Shown piece after piece: positions 21,766 to 31,454 of a stretch of DNA of 64,000 nt. The stretch spans positions 296,001-360,000 of the forward strand of contig NZ_CP029002.1 in assembly GCF_003073375.1 (NCBI RefSeq), written 5' to 3'. This stretch comes from Lysinibacillus sp. 2017 (GTDB taxonomy: Bacteria > Bacillota > Bacilli > Bacillales_A > Planococcaceae). A model generated the notes under the pieces. The model made no database searches. It was not told the origin of the DNA and was given only the letters and a program-made list of their open reading frames with translations. Numbering within the stretch: the first letter of the stretch is position 1; every line of letters starts with the position of its first letter. Made by a program: the position numbers and the translations under genes.

Positions 21766-21967
21766 ACTATTCTCATGGATTGGCGGCGTGGGCGCGGTTA
21801 TCGGCTTTTATTTTCTTGGAACGTACTTTTATCACTATTTTACCGAACGCTTTGTTCCAACTTTGAAGCAGTTCGTCTATTTTTTAGTCGATGCAAAAGT
21901 TCAACTTTCTATCGACACAAGTAAGGACATCCTATTGCACTCTATTATGCAACAGGTGTCGTTCTAA
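21755..21967 (+). CDS. Small membrane protein between response regulator and kinase
   Basis: A 70-residue frame starts at TTG 21755, overlapping the last 11 bases of the response regulator gene, and ends 16 bases before the kinase gene. It has one hydrophobic segment (about 7-26, SWIGGVGAVIGFYFLG) and a soluble tail. No family is recognised. The ribosome site is weak, so coupling to regulator translation is likely. The tight packing and conserved-looking membrane segment argue that it is real and may be an accessory protein of the kinase. Confidence 0.55.
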   Translation: MKNKLFSWIGGVGAVIGFYFLGTYFYHYFTERFVPTLKQFVYFLVDAKVQLSIDTSKDILLHSIMQQVSF

Positions 21968-21983
21968 TGAGGGGGAATGAGAA

Positions 21984-24170
21984 ATGAAAAAATCAAAATT
22001 ACACCTCCAGCTTTTTCTTATGTTTATTGTTGTAACAGCGGTAATTTTAATTTTTACTAATGGTAATCGTTATTTTGGTAAAACGTATTATGAATCGAAT
22101 CAATTTGAAAATGAGACGGGGGAATTCATTTATGAATTGTCTCAATATGTATTAAATGCACCGACAGAAGCCGATTTTGAAAAAGTTTTAACAGTATCCG
22201 AAGAGGAAATCCAAAATTACCGAACGTATTATGGAACGCTTGCACAGCAAATTCAAAATATTAAAGAACAATATATGGAGGATTTAGATGGTGTAACAGA
22301 TTCTGAAGTCATCGAGGCGATCGAGCAAGAGCGCGATGCGAAAATTGCGGATATTAAGAAGAATTTTGAAGATGATGAGTATGTGAAAGATAAGATAATC
22401 GCGATTAAGAAAAAGGCGGTTACACAAAAGCTTACTTCTATTGAACGTGAAAAGAAAAGAGTTTTAAATGATTATAGCCATTTTGCTTATGAATTTGTGG
22501 ATAAAGGTACCGGTGAAATTTTTAGTAATGGAGATATAAATGAACGAGCTGTTTATAAAAAAACGTATAACAATGTAGGGAGTATTTATACAGGCATTTA
22601 TCCGATAAATTATAGTGAATATGATTCGCTTGGTGTTACGGAAGGTGACTATACACTCGAGCAAGATTTATCGAATATTTCAGGAGCCATCACAATCCCA
22701 AAAGCGTGGTTTGATAGCTCCTCTTTAGGTAAAGATATGCAATCTTTTAAGGTGACGAAATACGTATACTACTGCATTATAGCCGTTGGTGCTTTAAGCC
22801 TTTTGTTACTGCTAACGAAGTTTAAAGTTTCATTAGAGCAATTTAATAATCAATCCCAATTCCGCCGCTTATTTGAGCGTATGCCGATTGATTTACGTTT
22901 AATTGGTGCCGCTATTTTAGGGTTTTTCGGATTCCTGTTCAATGGCGCACTGACTAATAACATTCAATCAATGTTTTTTTATGAGCGCTATATCAATTTG
23001 ATTGAGGGTATTATTATTGCCATAGTAAGTTATGTCAGCTTCATTGCCTTTGTATATGTTGTCGCGTGGATTTGGCAATATTTTAAAGAAAATCAAGCAA
23101 TCGAAAAAATTTGGCCAGAAACGTTCCTTTCAAAATTAGTGAATGCTTCTGTTAATATGTTTGAAAACCGTTCAATCGGTATACAATCACTGATTTTGCT
23201 AGGGGTAATTTTCCTTGGCGGATTTGGCTTTGCTGTGGTTACGATGTCAGGTGATGGCGAAGTATTTTTATTTTATGCGTTGTTATTCGTCGTATTCTTC
23301 ATCCCGGCGTTGTTCATCTTCATGCGTCGTATGGGGTATTTAAACCGTATTATGAAGCATACAGAGGATATGGCAAATGGTCGTTTGACGAATGATTTAA
23401 AGGTAAAAGGGAAGTCACCTCTTGCAAAACACGCGGCAAATTTAAATGGACTGCGTGATGGCGTACGGAATAGCTTAAATGAACAGGCGAAAAGCGAGCG
23501 CATGAAAACAGAGCTAATTACGAATGTTAGTCATGATCTTCGTACACCGTTAACATCGATTATTACGTATACTGATTTACTAAAAAATCCGGATATTACC
23601 GAGGATGAGCGTGCGAAATATATCGCAATTTTAGATTCGAAATCGAATCGTTTGAAAACGTTAATTGAAGATTTATTTGAAGTTTCGAAAATGGCGAGTG
23701 GGAATATTGAAATTTCAAAACAACGTATTGATCTTGCACAGCTTCTCCAGCAAGCTGCCGGGGAGCATGGGGAAGATTTTGCATCCTCGAATCTTGATTT
23801 ACGTGTGAATATTCAAGAACAGCCAATCTTTGCTTATGTGGATGGGCAAAAGTGGTGGCGTGTGATTGATAATTTAATCGTTAATGCACGTAAATATTCA
23901 CTTGAAGGTACGCGAGTTTATGTGAACTTGAAGTTGAATGAAGGCAATGCAGAACTAACTGTGAAAAACGTGGCAAAGTATGAATTACATGAAGATGCAT
24001 CGGAATTAATTGAACGCTTTAAACGTGCGGATGCTTCGCGCCATACAGATGGATCTGGCTTAGGCCTAGCCATTGCGCAATCGATTGTTGACTTGCATGG
24101 TGGTCAAATGGAGATCGCTGTGGACGGAGATTTATTTAAAGTAACTGTTTTGGTTCGTGCAGATAAATAG
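21984..24170 (+). CDS. Multi-pass sensor histidine kinase
   Basis: 728 residues. An N-terminal helix (about 9-25) is followed by a large external domain (about 30-255) rich in charged, coiled-coil-like helices (about 70-165). Five more membrane helices lie at roughly 259-277, 305-325, 338-362, 400-420 and 428-448. A HAMP-like linker leads to the H-box NVSHDLRTPL with phosphorylated H517. The ATPase domain has the N box IDNLIVNARKYS, the F box RFKRAD and the G2 box GSGLGLAIAQS. It should sense an envelope signal and phosphorylate the regulator at 21079. The start follows a GGGGGAATGAG-type site. Confidence 0.93.
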   Translation: MKKSKLHLQLFLMFIVVTAVILIFTNGNRYFGKTYYESNQFENETGEFIYELSQYVLNAPTEADFEKVLTVSEEEIQNYRTYYGTLAQQIQNIKEQYMEDLDGVTDSEVIEAIEQERDAKIADIKKNFEDDEYVKDKIIAIKKKAVTQKLTSIEREKKRVLNDYSHFAYEFVDKGTGEIFSNGDINERAVYKKTYNNVGSIYTGIYPINYSEYDSLGVTEGDYTLEQDLSNISGAITIPKAWFDSSSLGKDMQSFKVTKYVYYCIIAVGALSLLLLLTKFKVSLEQFNNQSQFRRLFERMPIDLRLIGAAILGFFGFLFNGALTNNIQSMFFYERYINLIEGIIIAIVSYVSFIAFVYVVAWIWQYFKENQAIEKIWPETFLSKLVNASVNMFENRSIGIQSLILLGVIFLGGFGFAVVTMSGDGEVFLFYALLFVVFFIPALFIFMRRMGYLNRIMKHTEDMANGRLTNDLKVKGKSPLAKHAANLNGLRDGVRNSLNEQAKSERMKTELITNVSHDLRTPLTSIITYTDLLKNPDITEDERAKYIAILDSKSNRLKTLIEDLFEVSKMASGNIEISKQRIDLAQLLQQAAGEHGEDFASSNLDLRVNIQEQPIFAYVDGQKWWRVIDNLIVNARKYSLEGTRVYVNLKLNEGNAELTVKNVAKYELHEDASELIERFKRADASRHTDGSGLGLAIAQSIVDLHGGQMEIAVDGDLFKVTVLVRADK

Positions 24171-24179
24171 AAAAATTTT

Positions 24180-24216
24180 GCTACAATAGGGTGTAAAGCC
24201 TTACTGTAGCTTTTTT
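24180..24216 (+). terminator. Terminator of the two-component operon
   Basis: GCTACA pairs with TGTAGC, with additional interior pairing, followed by T6. Confidence 0.75.
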
Positions 24217-24304
24217 ATGCTCATTTATTACCCTTACTCTGTGCAGATATAGTAAAATAGCCAATAACTAAAAGAAAATAGATAGAAGTAAGGAGCAACT
24301 CGAG

Positions 24305-25378
24305 ATGCGTATGATAATAGGAATAGTAGCAATTGCTTTATATGGTGGTCTTGCATTTTATCTTGGGTGGAATTTACGAGCTTGGCTACTTTCCATTCAC
24401 CAATTTCGCTGGCCGGTTGTGTATTGGATTACATTATTTGTAGTTGCATTTGGTTACTTTGTTGGAAAATTGCATCCTTTATTGACGCCATTTAGTGTGC
24501 TCGGCAGCTATTGGATGTTCTTTTTAGAGTATGGTTTGATGATTTGTATACTAGCGAATATACTTGTGAAATTTACACCGCTTACAGTAAGATTCGTTGG
24601 AACAAGTTCAGTTGTGTTATTACTTATTTTACTCGCAGTAGGTACATATTTGGCGTATTCACCCGTTGTGCGTAATGTAACGATTGAAATCGACAAGCCA
24701 GGTGAGGATATGCGCGTTGTCATGGCCTCTGATTTTCATCTAGGTGTGCTGTCAGGTAAAAGGCATTTAGAAAAGTTTGTGCAGCTTTCAAATGAGCAAA
24801 AACCAGATTTAGTGCTACTTGCTGGTGACCTTGTAGATGATAGTCCAAAACGATTTATTCGTACGGGTATGGGAGAAGTCATGAAAAATTTGCAGTCAAC
24901 ATATGGTGTTTACGGGATACTTGGTAACCATGAATATTACGGCAATGAAATTCCTGCGGTGAAGCAGGCGATGGCAGATGCAGGTGTACAAATATTAATG
25001 GATGAAACTATTTTAGTTGGAAAACGTTTTTATTTGACGGGGCGCGAAGATGTAACGAATAAAAATCGTTTACCATTAAGTGAGATGAAGCCTGAAAATA
25101 CGGAGATGCCATGGTTTGTGATGAACCACACACCAGATGATTTAGACGAGCCAGCGAATTTAGGGGCCGATTTTCATGTTTCGGGACATACCCATAAAGG
25201 ACAGCTGTGGCCCAATCATTTAATAACTGAGCGAACATTTGAGCTCGACTATGGACATCGTGTAAAAGAAAAAATGCATGCACTCGTTTCAAGTGGCTTC
25301 GGATTTTGGGGACCACCAACACGTATTGGTAGTCGCTCAGAATTGTGGGTCATTGATATACAATTTGCGAAGAAATGA
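24305..25378 (+). CDS. Membrane-anchored metallophosphoesterase
   Basis: 357 residues. Three to four N-terminal membrane helices (about 1-120) are followed by a calcineurin-like phosphoesterase domain. Metal-binding motifs are complete: DFHLG (D143, H145), GDLVDD (D175), GNHEYY (N208, H209), NHTP (H275) and GHTHKGQ (H295, H297). It belongs to the YkuE/YkoQ-like group of dimetal hydrolases, some of which act on phospholipid or UDP-sugar substrates; the substrate here is unknown. The start follows AAGGAG. uppP lies 18 bases downstream in the same orientation, so the two are probably co-transcribed, which hints at a lipid or envelope role. Confidence 0.9.
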   Translation: MRMIIGIVAIALYGGLAFYLGWNLRAWLLSIHQFRWPVVYWITLFVVAFGYFVGKLHPLLTPFSVLGSYWMFFLEYGLMICILANILVKFTPLTVRFVGTSSVVLLLILLAVGTYLAYSPVVRNVTIEIDKPGEDMRVVMASDFHLGVLSGKRHLEKFVQLSNEQKPDLVLLAGDLVDDSPKRFIRTGMGEVMKNLQSTYGVYGILGNHEYYGNEIPAVKQAMADAGVQILMDETILVGKRFYLTGREDVTNKNRLPLSEMKPENTEMPWFVMNHTPDDLDEPANLGADFHVSGHTHKGQLWPNHLITERTFELDYGHRVKEKMHALVSSGFGFWGPPTRIGSRSELWVIDIQFAKK

Positions 25379-25396
25379 TCGCGTTAGGAGAAAAAA

Positions 25397-26221
25397 ATGG
25401 AATTTATTGAATTACTAAAGGCACTCATTTTAGGATTTGTTGAGGGGATGACTGAGTTTGCACCAGTATCTTCAACAGGGCATATGATCATTGTTGATGA
25501 TATGTGGCTACAAACAAAAGAATTTTTAGGATCGGGCTCAGCGAATACATTTAAAATTGTCATTCAGCTCGGTTCGATTTTAGCAGTCGTGTTTGTCATG
25601 TGGAAGCGTATGCTCAGTTTAATTGGGCTTTATAAAATGGAAGATCAACAATCTTCTCGCTTCAATTTAGGGCATGTCATTATGGGGATTATACCAGCGG
25701 GTGTGTTCGGCGTATTATTTGAAGATTTTATTGATGAACATTTATTTAGTATTAAAACGGTAATTGTTGGCCTAATTATTGGGGCAATCTTTATGATTAT
25801 TGCGGATAAATTTGGTCCAAAAAAGCCTGTTATTACATCGCTTGATGACATTTCTTATAGCAAGGCGTTAAAAATTGGATTAGTTCAATGTTTATCATTA
25901 TGGCCAGGATTTTCACGTTCAGGTTCTACCATTTCAGGTGGGGTATTATTTGGCTTAGACCATAAAACAGCAGCTGATTTTACATTTATTATGGCTGTGC
26001 CAATTATGGCTGGTGCAAGTGGGTTATCCCTGATTAAACACTGGGATCAAATAAATTTTGATCACTTATCATTTTATGTAGTTGGATTTATTAGTGCCTT
26101 TGTTTTTGCGCTAATCTCGATTAAATTCTTCTTAAAGCTCATTTCAAAAGTGAAATTAACACCGTTTGCGATTTACCGAATCGTACTCGCTATAGTATTG
26201 ATTTTTGTTTTAGCCCTATAA
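25397..26221 (+). CDS. uppP: Undecaprenyl-diphosphatase
   Basis: This 274-residue polytopic membrane enzyme removes a phosphate from undecaprenyl diphosphate, recycling the lipid carrier of cell wall synthesis. It also confers bacitracin tolerance. The two signature regions are present: [19 protein letters not shown] (about 14-32) with the catalytic glutamates and serine, and [15 protein letters not shown] in the middle. The start follows AGGAG. It is followed by a strong terminator and probably shares a transcript with the upstream phosphoesterase. Confidence 0.95.
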   Translation: MEFIELLKALILGFVEGMTEFAPVSSTGHMIIVDDMWLQTKEFLGSGSANTFKIVIQLGSILAVVFVMWKRMLSLIGLYKMEDQQSSRFNLGHVIMGIIPAGVFGVLFEDFIDEHLFSIKTVIVGLIIGAIFMIIADKFGPKKPVITSLDDISYSKALKIGLVQCLSLWPGFSRSGSTISGGVLFGLDHKTAADFTFIMAVPIMAGASGLSLIKHWDQINFDHLSFYVVGFISAFVFALISIKFFLKLISKVKLTPFAIYRIVLAIVLIFVLAL

Positions 26222-26228
26222 TATTAGA

Positions 26229-26266
26229 AAAACGCCAAATTATTGTAATAATTTGGCGTTTTTTTA
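26229..26266 (+). terminator. Terminator of uppP
   Basis: AAAACGCCAAATTATT pairs with AATAATTTGGCGTTTT around a two-base loop, followed by a T run. Confidence 0.88.
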
Positions 26267-26287
26267 TGCCGATGTGATAAAGTTCAC

Positions 26288-26316
26288 TTGTAAAATATAC
26301 CTACATCATCTATATT
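26288..26316 (+). promoter_or_regulatory. Probable promoter of the hemAT-like gene
   Basis: TTGTAA (26288-26293), 17 bases, TATATT (26311-26316). Confidence 0.5.
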
Positions 26317-26360
26317 GGATTACAATTAGGAAAGTACGGAATAACTTGGGAGATGATCGC

Positions 26361-27650
26361 ATGTTTTCTTTTAAAAAGAAATCTCAATCTGTTGAGTCGG
26401 TTGAAGATTTTAGTAATGTAGGGATATTTATAAAAGACAAAGAACGTTTGCTACAAATGGAGATTATTGATTTGACAGTAGAGGATTTGCGATTACTTCG
26501 ACGCGTGAAACCTTTTGTAGAAGTGCGTATTCTTGATGTGGTGGAAGCATTTTATAAAGCGCTTGAGTCCGCTTCACAGTTCCGTGATATTATTAGCCAA
26601 AACAGTACGTCAGAACGTTTACGTCAAACATTACGCCATCATATTATTGAAATGATGGAAGGGCGAATTGATGAGAATTACTTAGAAAATCGTCGTAAAG
26701 TGTCAAGAGTTCATGTGCGTATTGGCTTAACAACGAGATGGTATTTAGCGGCCTTTCAAAAGCTAGAAGGTAATCTACGTCAAATTATTTACACGTTAAA
26801 TAGCTCTAATGATGAGAAAGAAAAAATGATTGATGCTATCGGAAAAATTTGCAACTTTGAACAACAGCTTGTACTTGAAGAATATGAGAATGTTGCAGCT
26901 GCAATTCAAACAGATCAGCAAAATCAAATTAAGTATGACGTGAAAACAGTGGTCGGTGGGATTTCGACAGAGCTTGAGCAACAATCACGTGATACCAATG
27001 AAATTGTTGCAGGGTTGATCGATAATACGAAGACCGTTGATCAGTATGTACAAAATAGTATTGAAGGTGCGACAGGTACTAAAAACGCGTCAGAAGAAGG
27101 CTACCAACAAATGTTGTTAGTAAATAAACAAGCCAATGAGATTAATGGGAAAACTGTTGAAATGTCTCAAATGGTTGAAGCACTAAATTCATCCTCTACT
27201 GAAATATATGCCGTGATTGAAATTGTAAAAGGCATCGCAGGTCAAACGAATTTACTAGCACTAAACTCTGCAATCGAGGCTGCACGTGCAGGTGAACACG
27301 GAAAAGGGTTTGCGGTTGTAGCAGATGAAGTAAGGAAACTTGCTGATCAAACGAAAACTTCAGTCGAACAAATTGCAAGGCTGATTGCCGATTCTAGCCA
27401 GGTAACGACGGGAGTAATTGAAGCGATTCACCACATTCAAGCGCTTGTACAAAATAGTATGGAGCAAAATGAGCAATCATTAGTCGCATTTGAAAAGATT
27501 TCAAAAGCAGTGGATACGACAATTGATGACTTTCAACATGTGGGCATGCAAGTGCGCGCATTGGACAATATAGTCGAAACAATTGGTGAATCAACGAAAT
27601 CACTTGAGCAAGCAGCAGGAAAATTAGAAGAAACGCTTCAAAGATTCTAA
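26361..27650 (+). CDS. hemAT: Globin-coupled chemotaxis/aerotaxis receptor (HemAT-like)
   Basis: 429 residues without membrane helices. An N-terminal protoglobin domain (about 20-185) carries the heme-ligand histidine H118 in SRVHVRIGL and Y65 in EAFYKAL, matching His123 and Tyr70 of Bacillus subtilis HemAT. The C-terminal half is an MCP signalling domain with the hairpin tip [34 protein letters not shown]. Known HemAT proteins bind oxygen at heme and signal to CheA. The ATG at 26361, eight bases after GGGAG, is preferred; an upstream in-frame ATG at 26253 lies inside the uppP terminator. It stands alone, away from other chemotaxis genes. Confidence 0.9.
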   Translation: MFSFKKKSQSVESVEDFSNVGIFIKDKERLLQMEIIDLTVEDLRLLRRVKPFVEVRILDVVEAFYKALESASQFRDIISQNSTSERLRQTLRHHIIEMMEGRIDENYLENRRKVSRVHVRIGLTTRWYLAAFQKLEGNLRQIIYTLNSSNDEKEKMIDAIGKICNFEQQLVLEEYENVAAAIQTDQQNQIKYDVKTVVGGISTELEQQSRDTNEIVAGLIDNTKTVDQYVQNSIEGATGTKNASEEGYQQMLLVNKQANEINGKTVEMSQMVEALNSSSTEIYAVIEIVKGIAGQTNLLALNSAIEAARAGEHGKGFAVVADEVRKLADQTKTSVEQIARLIADSSQVTTGVIEAIHHIQALVQNSMEQNEQSLVAFEKISKAVDTTIDDFQHVGMQVRALDNIVETIGESTKSLEQAAGKLEETLQRF

Positions 27651-27699
27651 ACTTTTCGAGCAATAATCACGAATTTTACATACACCTATTTGATCATAC

Positions 27700-27737
27700 G
27701 AAAACCCGTTTAGCCTATAATCGCTAAACGGGTTTTC
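27700..27737. terminator. Bidirectional terminator between hemAT and the AIM24 gene
   Basis: GAAAACCCGTTTAGC pairs with GCTAAACGGGTTTTC. A and T runs lie on each side and the genes converge here. Confidence 0.88.
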
Positions 27738-27747
27738 AAATTTTAGA

Positions 27748-28545
27748 TTACTTATTAAATAAATCGAATAAACCACCGATGCCGCCTTCGTCTGAACCTT
27801 TACCGCCACCGCCTTGTGACATAGGAGCTGCTGCGAATACACGGCTCGCTAAACGGCTGAATGGTAATGATTGTACCCAAACTGTACCAGGTCCTGAAAG
27901 TGTCGCAAAGAATAAACCTTCGCCGCCGAAAAGCGCTGTTTTTACGCCGCTTACCATTTCGATATTATAACGTACGTCTTGTGTCATCGCGACTAAACAA
28001 CCTGTATCGATTCGTAATGTTTCACCTGGTTGTAATTTACGTTCATACATTGTACCGCCCGCATGTACGAATGCCATACCATCACCTTCAAGTTTTTGCA
28101 TGATGAAACCTTCACCACCGAAGAAGCCAGCCCCTAATTTACGCTGGAATTCTACGCCAACTGTAACCCCTTTAGCTGCAGCGAGGAACGCATCCTTTTG
28201 ACAAATAATTTTTCCATCCATTTGGCTTAAATCCATCGGAATGATTTTACCAGGGTAGGGTGCAGCGAAATACACTTTGCGTTTGCCCATGCCTGTGTTC
28301 GTGAATGTTGTAATGAATAAACTTTCCCCAGTAATTAAGCGTTTTCCTGCGCCCATTAATTTACCCATAAAGCCAGAGCCTGAACCATTTGAACCGTCCC
28401 CAAATACCGTTTCCATTTGAATTTGGTCTTCCATCATCATTAAGCTGCCGGCTTCTGCCACAACGGTTTCTTGTGGATCTAACTCAACCTCAACAAATTG
28501 CATATCATCGCCGTGTAGTACGTAATCGATTTCGTGATTTTTCAT
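27748..28545 (-). CDS. TIGR00266/AIM24 family protein
   Basis: 265 residues of beta-rich, glycine-rich sequence typical of the AIM24 (TIGR00266) family: [19 protein letters not shown] near the start, then [31 protein letters not shown], and a glycine-rich tail [14 protein letters not shown]. The family folds as a beta-helix-like trimer. Its bacterial function is not established; some members are linked to membrane or stress responses. There is no signal peptide. It appears monocistronic, with a GGAG site before the ATG. Confidence 0.9.
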   Translation of the reverse strand: MKNHEIDYVLHGDDMQFVEVELDPQETVVAEAGSLMMMEDQIQMETVFGDGSNGSGSGFMGKLMGAGKRLITGESLFITTFTNTGMGKRKVYFAAPYPGKIIPMDLSQMDGKIICQKDAFLAAAKGVTVGVEFQRKLGAGFFGGEGFIMQKLEGDGMAFVHAGGTMYERKLQPGETLRIDTGCLVAMTQDVRYNIEMVSGVKTALFGGEGLFFATLSGPGTVWVQSLPFSRLASRVFAAAPMSQGGGGKGSDEGGIGGLFDLFNK

Positions 28546-28724
28546 TTTTTTCTGCTCCTTTTAAAAATACTATTGTCATACTATGTACGACATGCATGAG
28601 GAAGAAGTTTCATTTGCAGGGGAAATTATTTGTGGATGAATTATATTTATTTTAGAGAAAAAGGGAATGAAACAGAATATGTCGAATATTTAAACATAAA
28701 TCAAGTATTTGTGAGGTGGAAGGA

Positions 28725-30206
28725 ATGGAATTGTTAAATTTTATTGGCGGTGAGTGGGTAAAGGATACAACGCTTCAATCTATGCCTGTTATAAATCCTG
28801 CAAATGGAGAAGAGCTCGGAACATTACCGCTTTCAACAAAAGTACAAGTGGATTTGGCAGTACAAAAAGCAAAAGAAGCACAAAAATCTTGGGCACTTAT
28901 ACCAGCACCGAAACGTGCGGACTATTTATATGACATTGCTTTTAAATTAAAAGAGAAGAAAGAGCATTTGGCGCAAACATTAACACGTGAAATGGGCAAA
29001 GTAATTGAAGAAGCGCGCGGAGAAGTGCAAGAAGGTATTGATATGGCACTTTATATGGCGGCTGAAGGAAGACGATTGTTCGGGGAAACCGTGCCATCTG
29101 AATTGCCAAATAAATTTGCGATGAGTGTACGCGCACCGATTGGGGTAGTGGGACTGATTACACCATGGAATTTCCCAATTGCCATCGCAACGTGGAAAGC
29201 TTTCCCTGCTCTTGTTGCAGGGAATACAGTTATTTGGAAACCATCAAATGAAACCCCTTTCATGGCATATGAACTTGCGAAAATTTTTGAAGAAGTGGGC
29301 TTACCTGAAGGCGTTGTGAACATAGTGTTTGGCTCGGGTCCAACGGTTGGAACGGCCATGGTTGAGCATCCAGACATTCGCGTTATTTCATTTACAGGTT
29401 CAACGGTGACGGGAAGTAAGGTTGCGGAGCTTGGTGGGAAGCACTTGAAAAAGGTGTCGCTAGAAATGGGTGGCAAAAATGCGGTCATTGTTATGAATGA
29501 TGCGAATTTAGATTTAGCGGTAGAAGCCATTTTATGGAGTGCCTTTGGAACGGCTGGTCAGCGCTGTACAGCATGTAGCCGTGTTATTGTGCATAAAGAT
29601 GTAAAGCAGGAATTAGAAACGCGACTTGTCGCAGCAACGAAGCAATTGATGATTGGTGATGGGTTAGACCCGACAGTAAAGGTTGGTCCAGTTATCAATA
29701 AAGCAGCACTTGAAAAGATTAATCATTACGTAGAAATTGGTAAGCAACAGGGGTCAAAGTTATTATTAGGTGGAGAAATTTTAACAGTAGGCGCACTTGC
29801 GAATGGCTTTTATTATGCACCGACAATTTTTAGTGACGTGGCGGCCGACAGCATTTTGGCGCAAGAGGAAATTTTTGGTCCCGTTTTAAGTATAATAGAA
29901 GTTTCAGATTTAGAAGAGGCAATTGAAGTGAATAATAGCGTGAAGTTTGGTTTGTCGAGTTCGATTTTCTCGCAAGACATTAACCAAGTTTTCAAAGCGC
30001 AGCAGTTACTAGATACGGGGATTGTCTATATTAATGCTGGTACGACAGGGGCTGAGATTCATTTGCCATTTGGTGGTACAAAAGGAACGGGAAATGGACA
30101 CCGCGATTCAGGTCAGGCAGCTTTAGATGTTTATACGGAGTGGAAAAGTATATACGTAGATTACAGTGGGAAATTACAACGTGCTCAAATCGATAACAAT
30201 GCATGA
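28725..30206 (+). CDS. Aldehyde dehydrogenase, probably for 2-aminoadipate semialdehyde
   Basis: 493 residues of NAD(P)-dependent aldehyde dehydrogenase. The catalytic cysteine is C281 in GTAGQRCTAC, the general base is E247 in LEMGGKN, and PWNFP marks the cofactor site. The start at ATG 28725 follows GAGGTGG; an in-frame GTG at 28716 overlaps that site. The next gene encodes lysine 6-dehydrogenase, whose product (piperideine-6-carboxylate, in equilibrium with aminoadipate semialdehyde) is the expected substrate here. The likely product is therefore 2-aminoadipate. The family is certain; the substrate is inferred from context. Confidence 0.88.
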   Translation: MELLNFIGGEWVKDTTLQSMPVINPANGEELGTLPLSTKVQVDLAVQKAKEAQKSWALIPAPKRADYLYDIAFKLKEKKEHLAQTLTREMGKVIEEARGEVQEGIDMALYMAAEGRRLFGETVPSELPNKFAMSVRAPIGVVGLITPWNFPIAIATWKAFPALVAGNTVIWKPSNETPFMAYELAKIFEEVGLPEGVVNIVFGSGPTVGTAMVEHPDIRVISFTGSTVTGSKVAELGGKHLKKVSLEMGGKNAVIVMNDANLDLAVEAILWSAFGTAGQRCTACSRVIVHKDVKQELETRLVAATKQLMIGDGLDPTVKVGPVINKAALEKINHYVEIGKQQGSKLLLGGEILTVGALANGFYYAPTIFSDVAADSILAQEEIFGPVLSIIEVSDLEEAIEVNNSVKFGLSSSIFSQDINQVFKAQQLLDTGIVYINAGTTGAEIHLPFGGTKGTGNGHRDSGQAALDVYTEWKSIYVDYSGKLQRAQIDNNA

Positions 30207-30271
30207 ACTCCGTTAAATTAACGGTTGCTCATAGATTACTTTACTTTAAAACAAACAAAGGGGATGTTTAG

Positions 30272-31444
30272 ATGAGAGTAGTAGTGTTAGGTGCAGGGTT
30301 AATGGGGAAAGAAATTGCACGCGATTTAGTGGCGAGTGAACAGGTCGAGCAAGTATTTCTAGCGGACGTTTCGGTGGCGCCTACGCAGGATTTTGTCGCG
30401 ACATTAAATACGAATAAGGTGGAAGTCGTTCAACTTGATGCAGATAGTGAGGACGATTTACGTAAAGTTATTTCAAAAGGAGACGTCGTTATTAATGCGC
30501 TCTTCTATTCATTTAATGAGCGTGTCGTACGTGCGGCGATTGAGATGGGTGTGCATTCTGTAGATTTAGGTGGGCACATTGGGGGTATAACAGAAGCAAT
30601 TTTACAGTTAAAGGAAGAAGCCGCTATTAAAGGGGTAACCATTATTCCAGATTTAGGGGTTGCTCCAGGAATGATCAATATTTTAACAGGATATGGTGCA
30701 TCGAAGTTGGATTCAGTAGATTCTATTAAGCTATTTGTTGGTGGGATTCCAACAGAACCGAAACCGCCACTTCACTATACACAGGTGTTTTCATTAGACG
30801 GCGTGTTTGATCACTATACAGAGCCTTCAAAAATGATTCAAAAAGGTGCTTTAACAGAAGTAGAATCATTAACAGGCATTGAGCCAATTTACTTTGATGA
30901 ATTCGGCGTATTAGAGGCATTTTATACGTCTGGTGGAATCTCTACATTGTATAAAACCTTCCCAGATGTAAAAACACTTGAATATAAAACAATTCGTTAT
31001 AAAGGACATGCGGAGAAATTTAAGTTGTTAGCCGATTTAGGTTTCTTAGATAAAACGAACATAGTGGAAGCAGGCGGCCAAGAAGTAAATGTTCGTGAAG
31101 TAACACGTGAAGCATTGAAAAAGAAATTAGAACTTGGCAAAAAGGCGGATGCCGTATTACTTCGCGTAATTATTTCAGGTGAAAAGCAAGAACAGCAAGT
31201 TACGTATGAATATGAAATGATTGTGCGTAAAGATTTAGAGAAAAACGTAACGGCAATGGCGCGTGCTACGGCAAATACCATTTCGATTGTTGCGCAAATG
31301 GTTGGCAATCGAACGATTATACAGCGCGGAGTACACACACCAGAAACGGTTGTACCAGGTGAAGAATTCATTCAGGAAATGGCAAAGCGCGGTGTTGTTA
31401 TTAAGGAAACATCGCATCGTTCAGCAATGATTGTAAAGTGGTAG
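30272..31444 (+). CDS. lysDH: L-lysine 6-dehydrogenase (saccharopine dehydrogenase family)
   Basis: 390 residues. The Rossmann motif VVLGAGLMGKEIARDLV is at the N-terminus. Strong landmarks shared with the Geobacillus stearothermophilus lysine 6-dehydrogenase are INALFYSFNE, VHSVDLGGHIGGIT, TIIPDLGVAPGMINIL and LEYKTIRYKGHAEK, as well as the overall length. That enzyme oxidises the epsilon-amino group of lysine, releasing ammonia and giving piperideine-6-carboxylate. It lies between the aldehyde dehydrogenase and an acyl-CoA dehydrogenase in one orientation, which fits a lysine degradation operon. The start follows AAAGGGGATG. The assignment rests on remembered similarity, not a search. Confidence 0.85.
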   Translation: MRVVVLGAGLMGKEIARDLVASEQVEQVFLADVSVAPTQDFVATLNTNKVEVVQLDADSEDDLRKVISKGDVVINALFYSFNERVVRAAIEMGVHSVDLGGHIGGITEAILQLKEEAAIKGVTIIPDLGVAPGMINILTGYGASKLDSVDSIKLFVGGIPTEPKPPLHYTQVFSLDGVFDHYTEPSKMIQKGALTEVESLTGIEPIYFDEFGVLEAFYTSGGISTLYKTFPDVKTLEYKTIRYKGHAEKFKLLADLGFLDKTNIVEAGGQEVNVREVTREALKKKLELGKKADAVLLRVIISGEKQEQQVTYEYEMIVRKDLEKNVTAMARATANTISIVAQMVGNRTIIQRGVHTPETVVPGEEFIQEMAKRGVVIKETSHRSAMIVKW

Positions 31445-31454
31445 GGGTGATTGG

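Noticed and set aside
26253-26360. Upstream extension of the hemAT-like protein
   Set aside because: It starts inside the uppP terminator; the ATG at 26361 has a proper ribosome site and gives the HemAT-like N-terminus.
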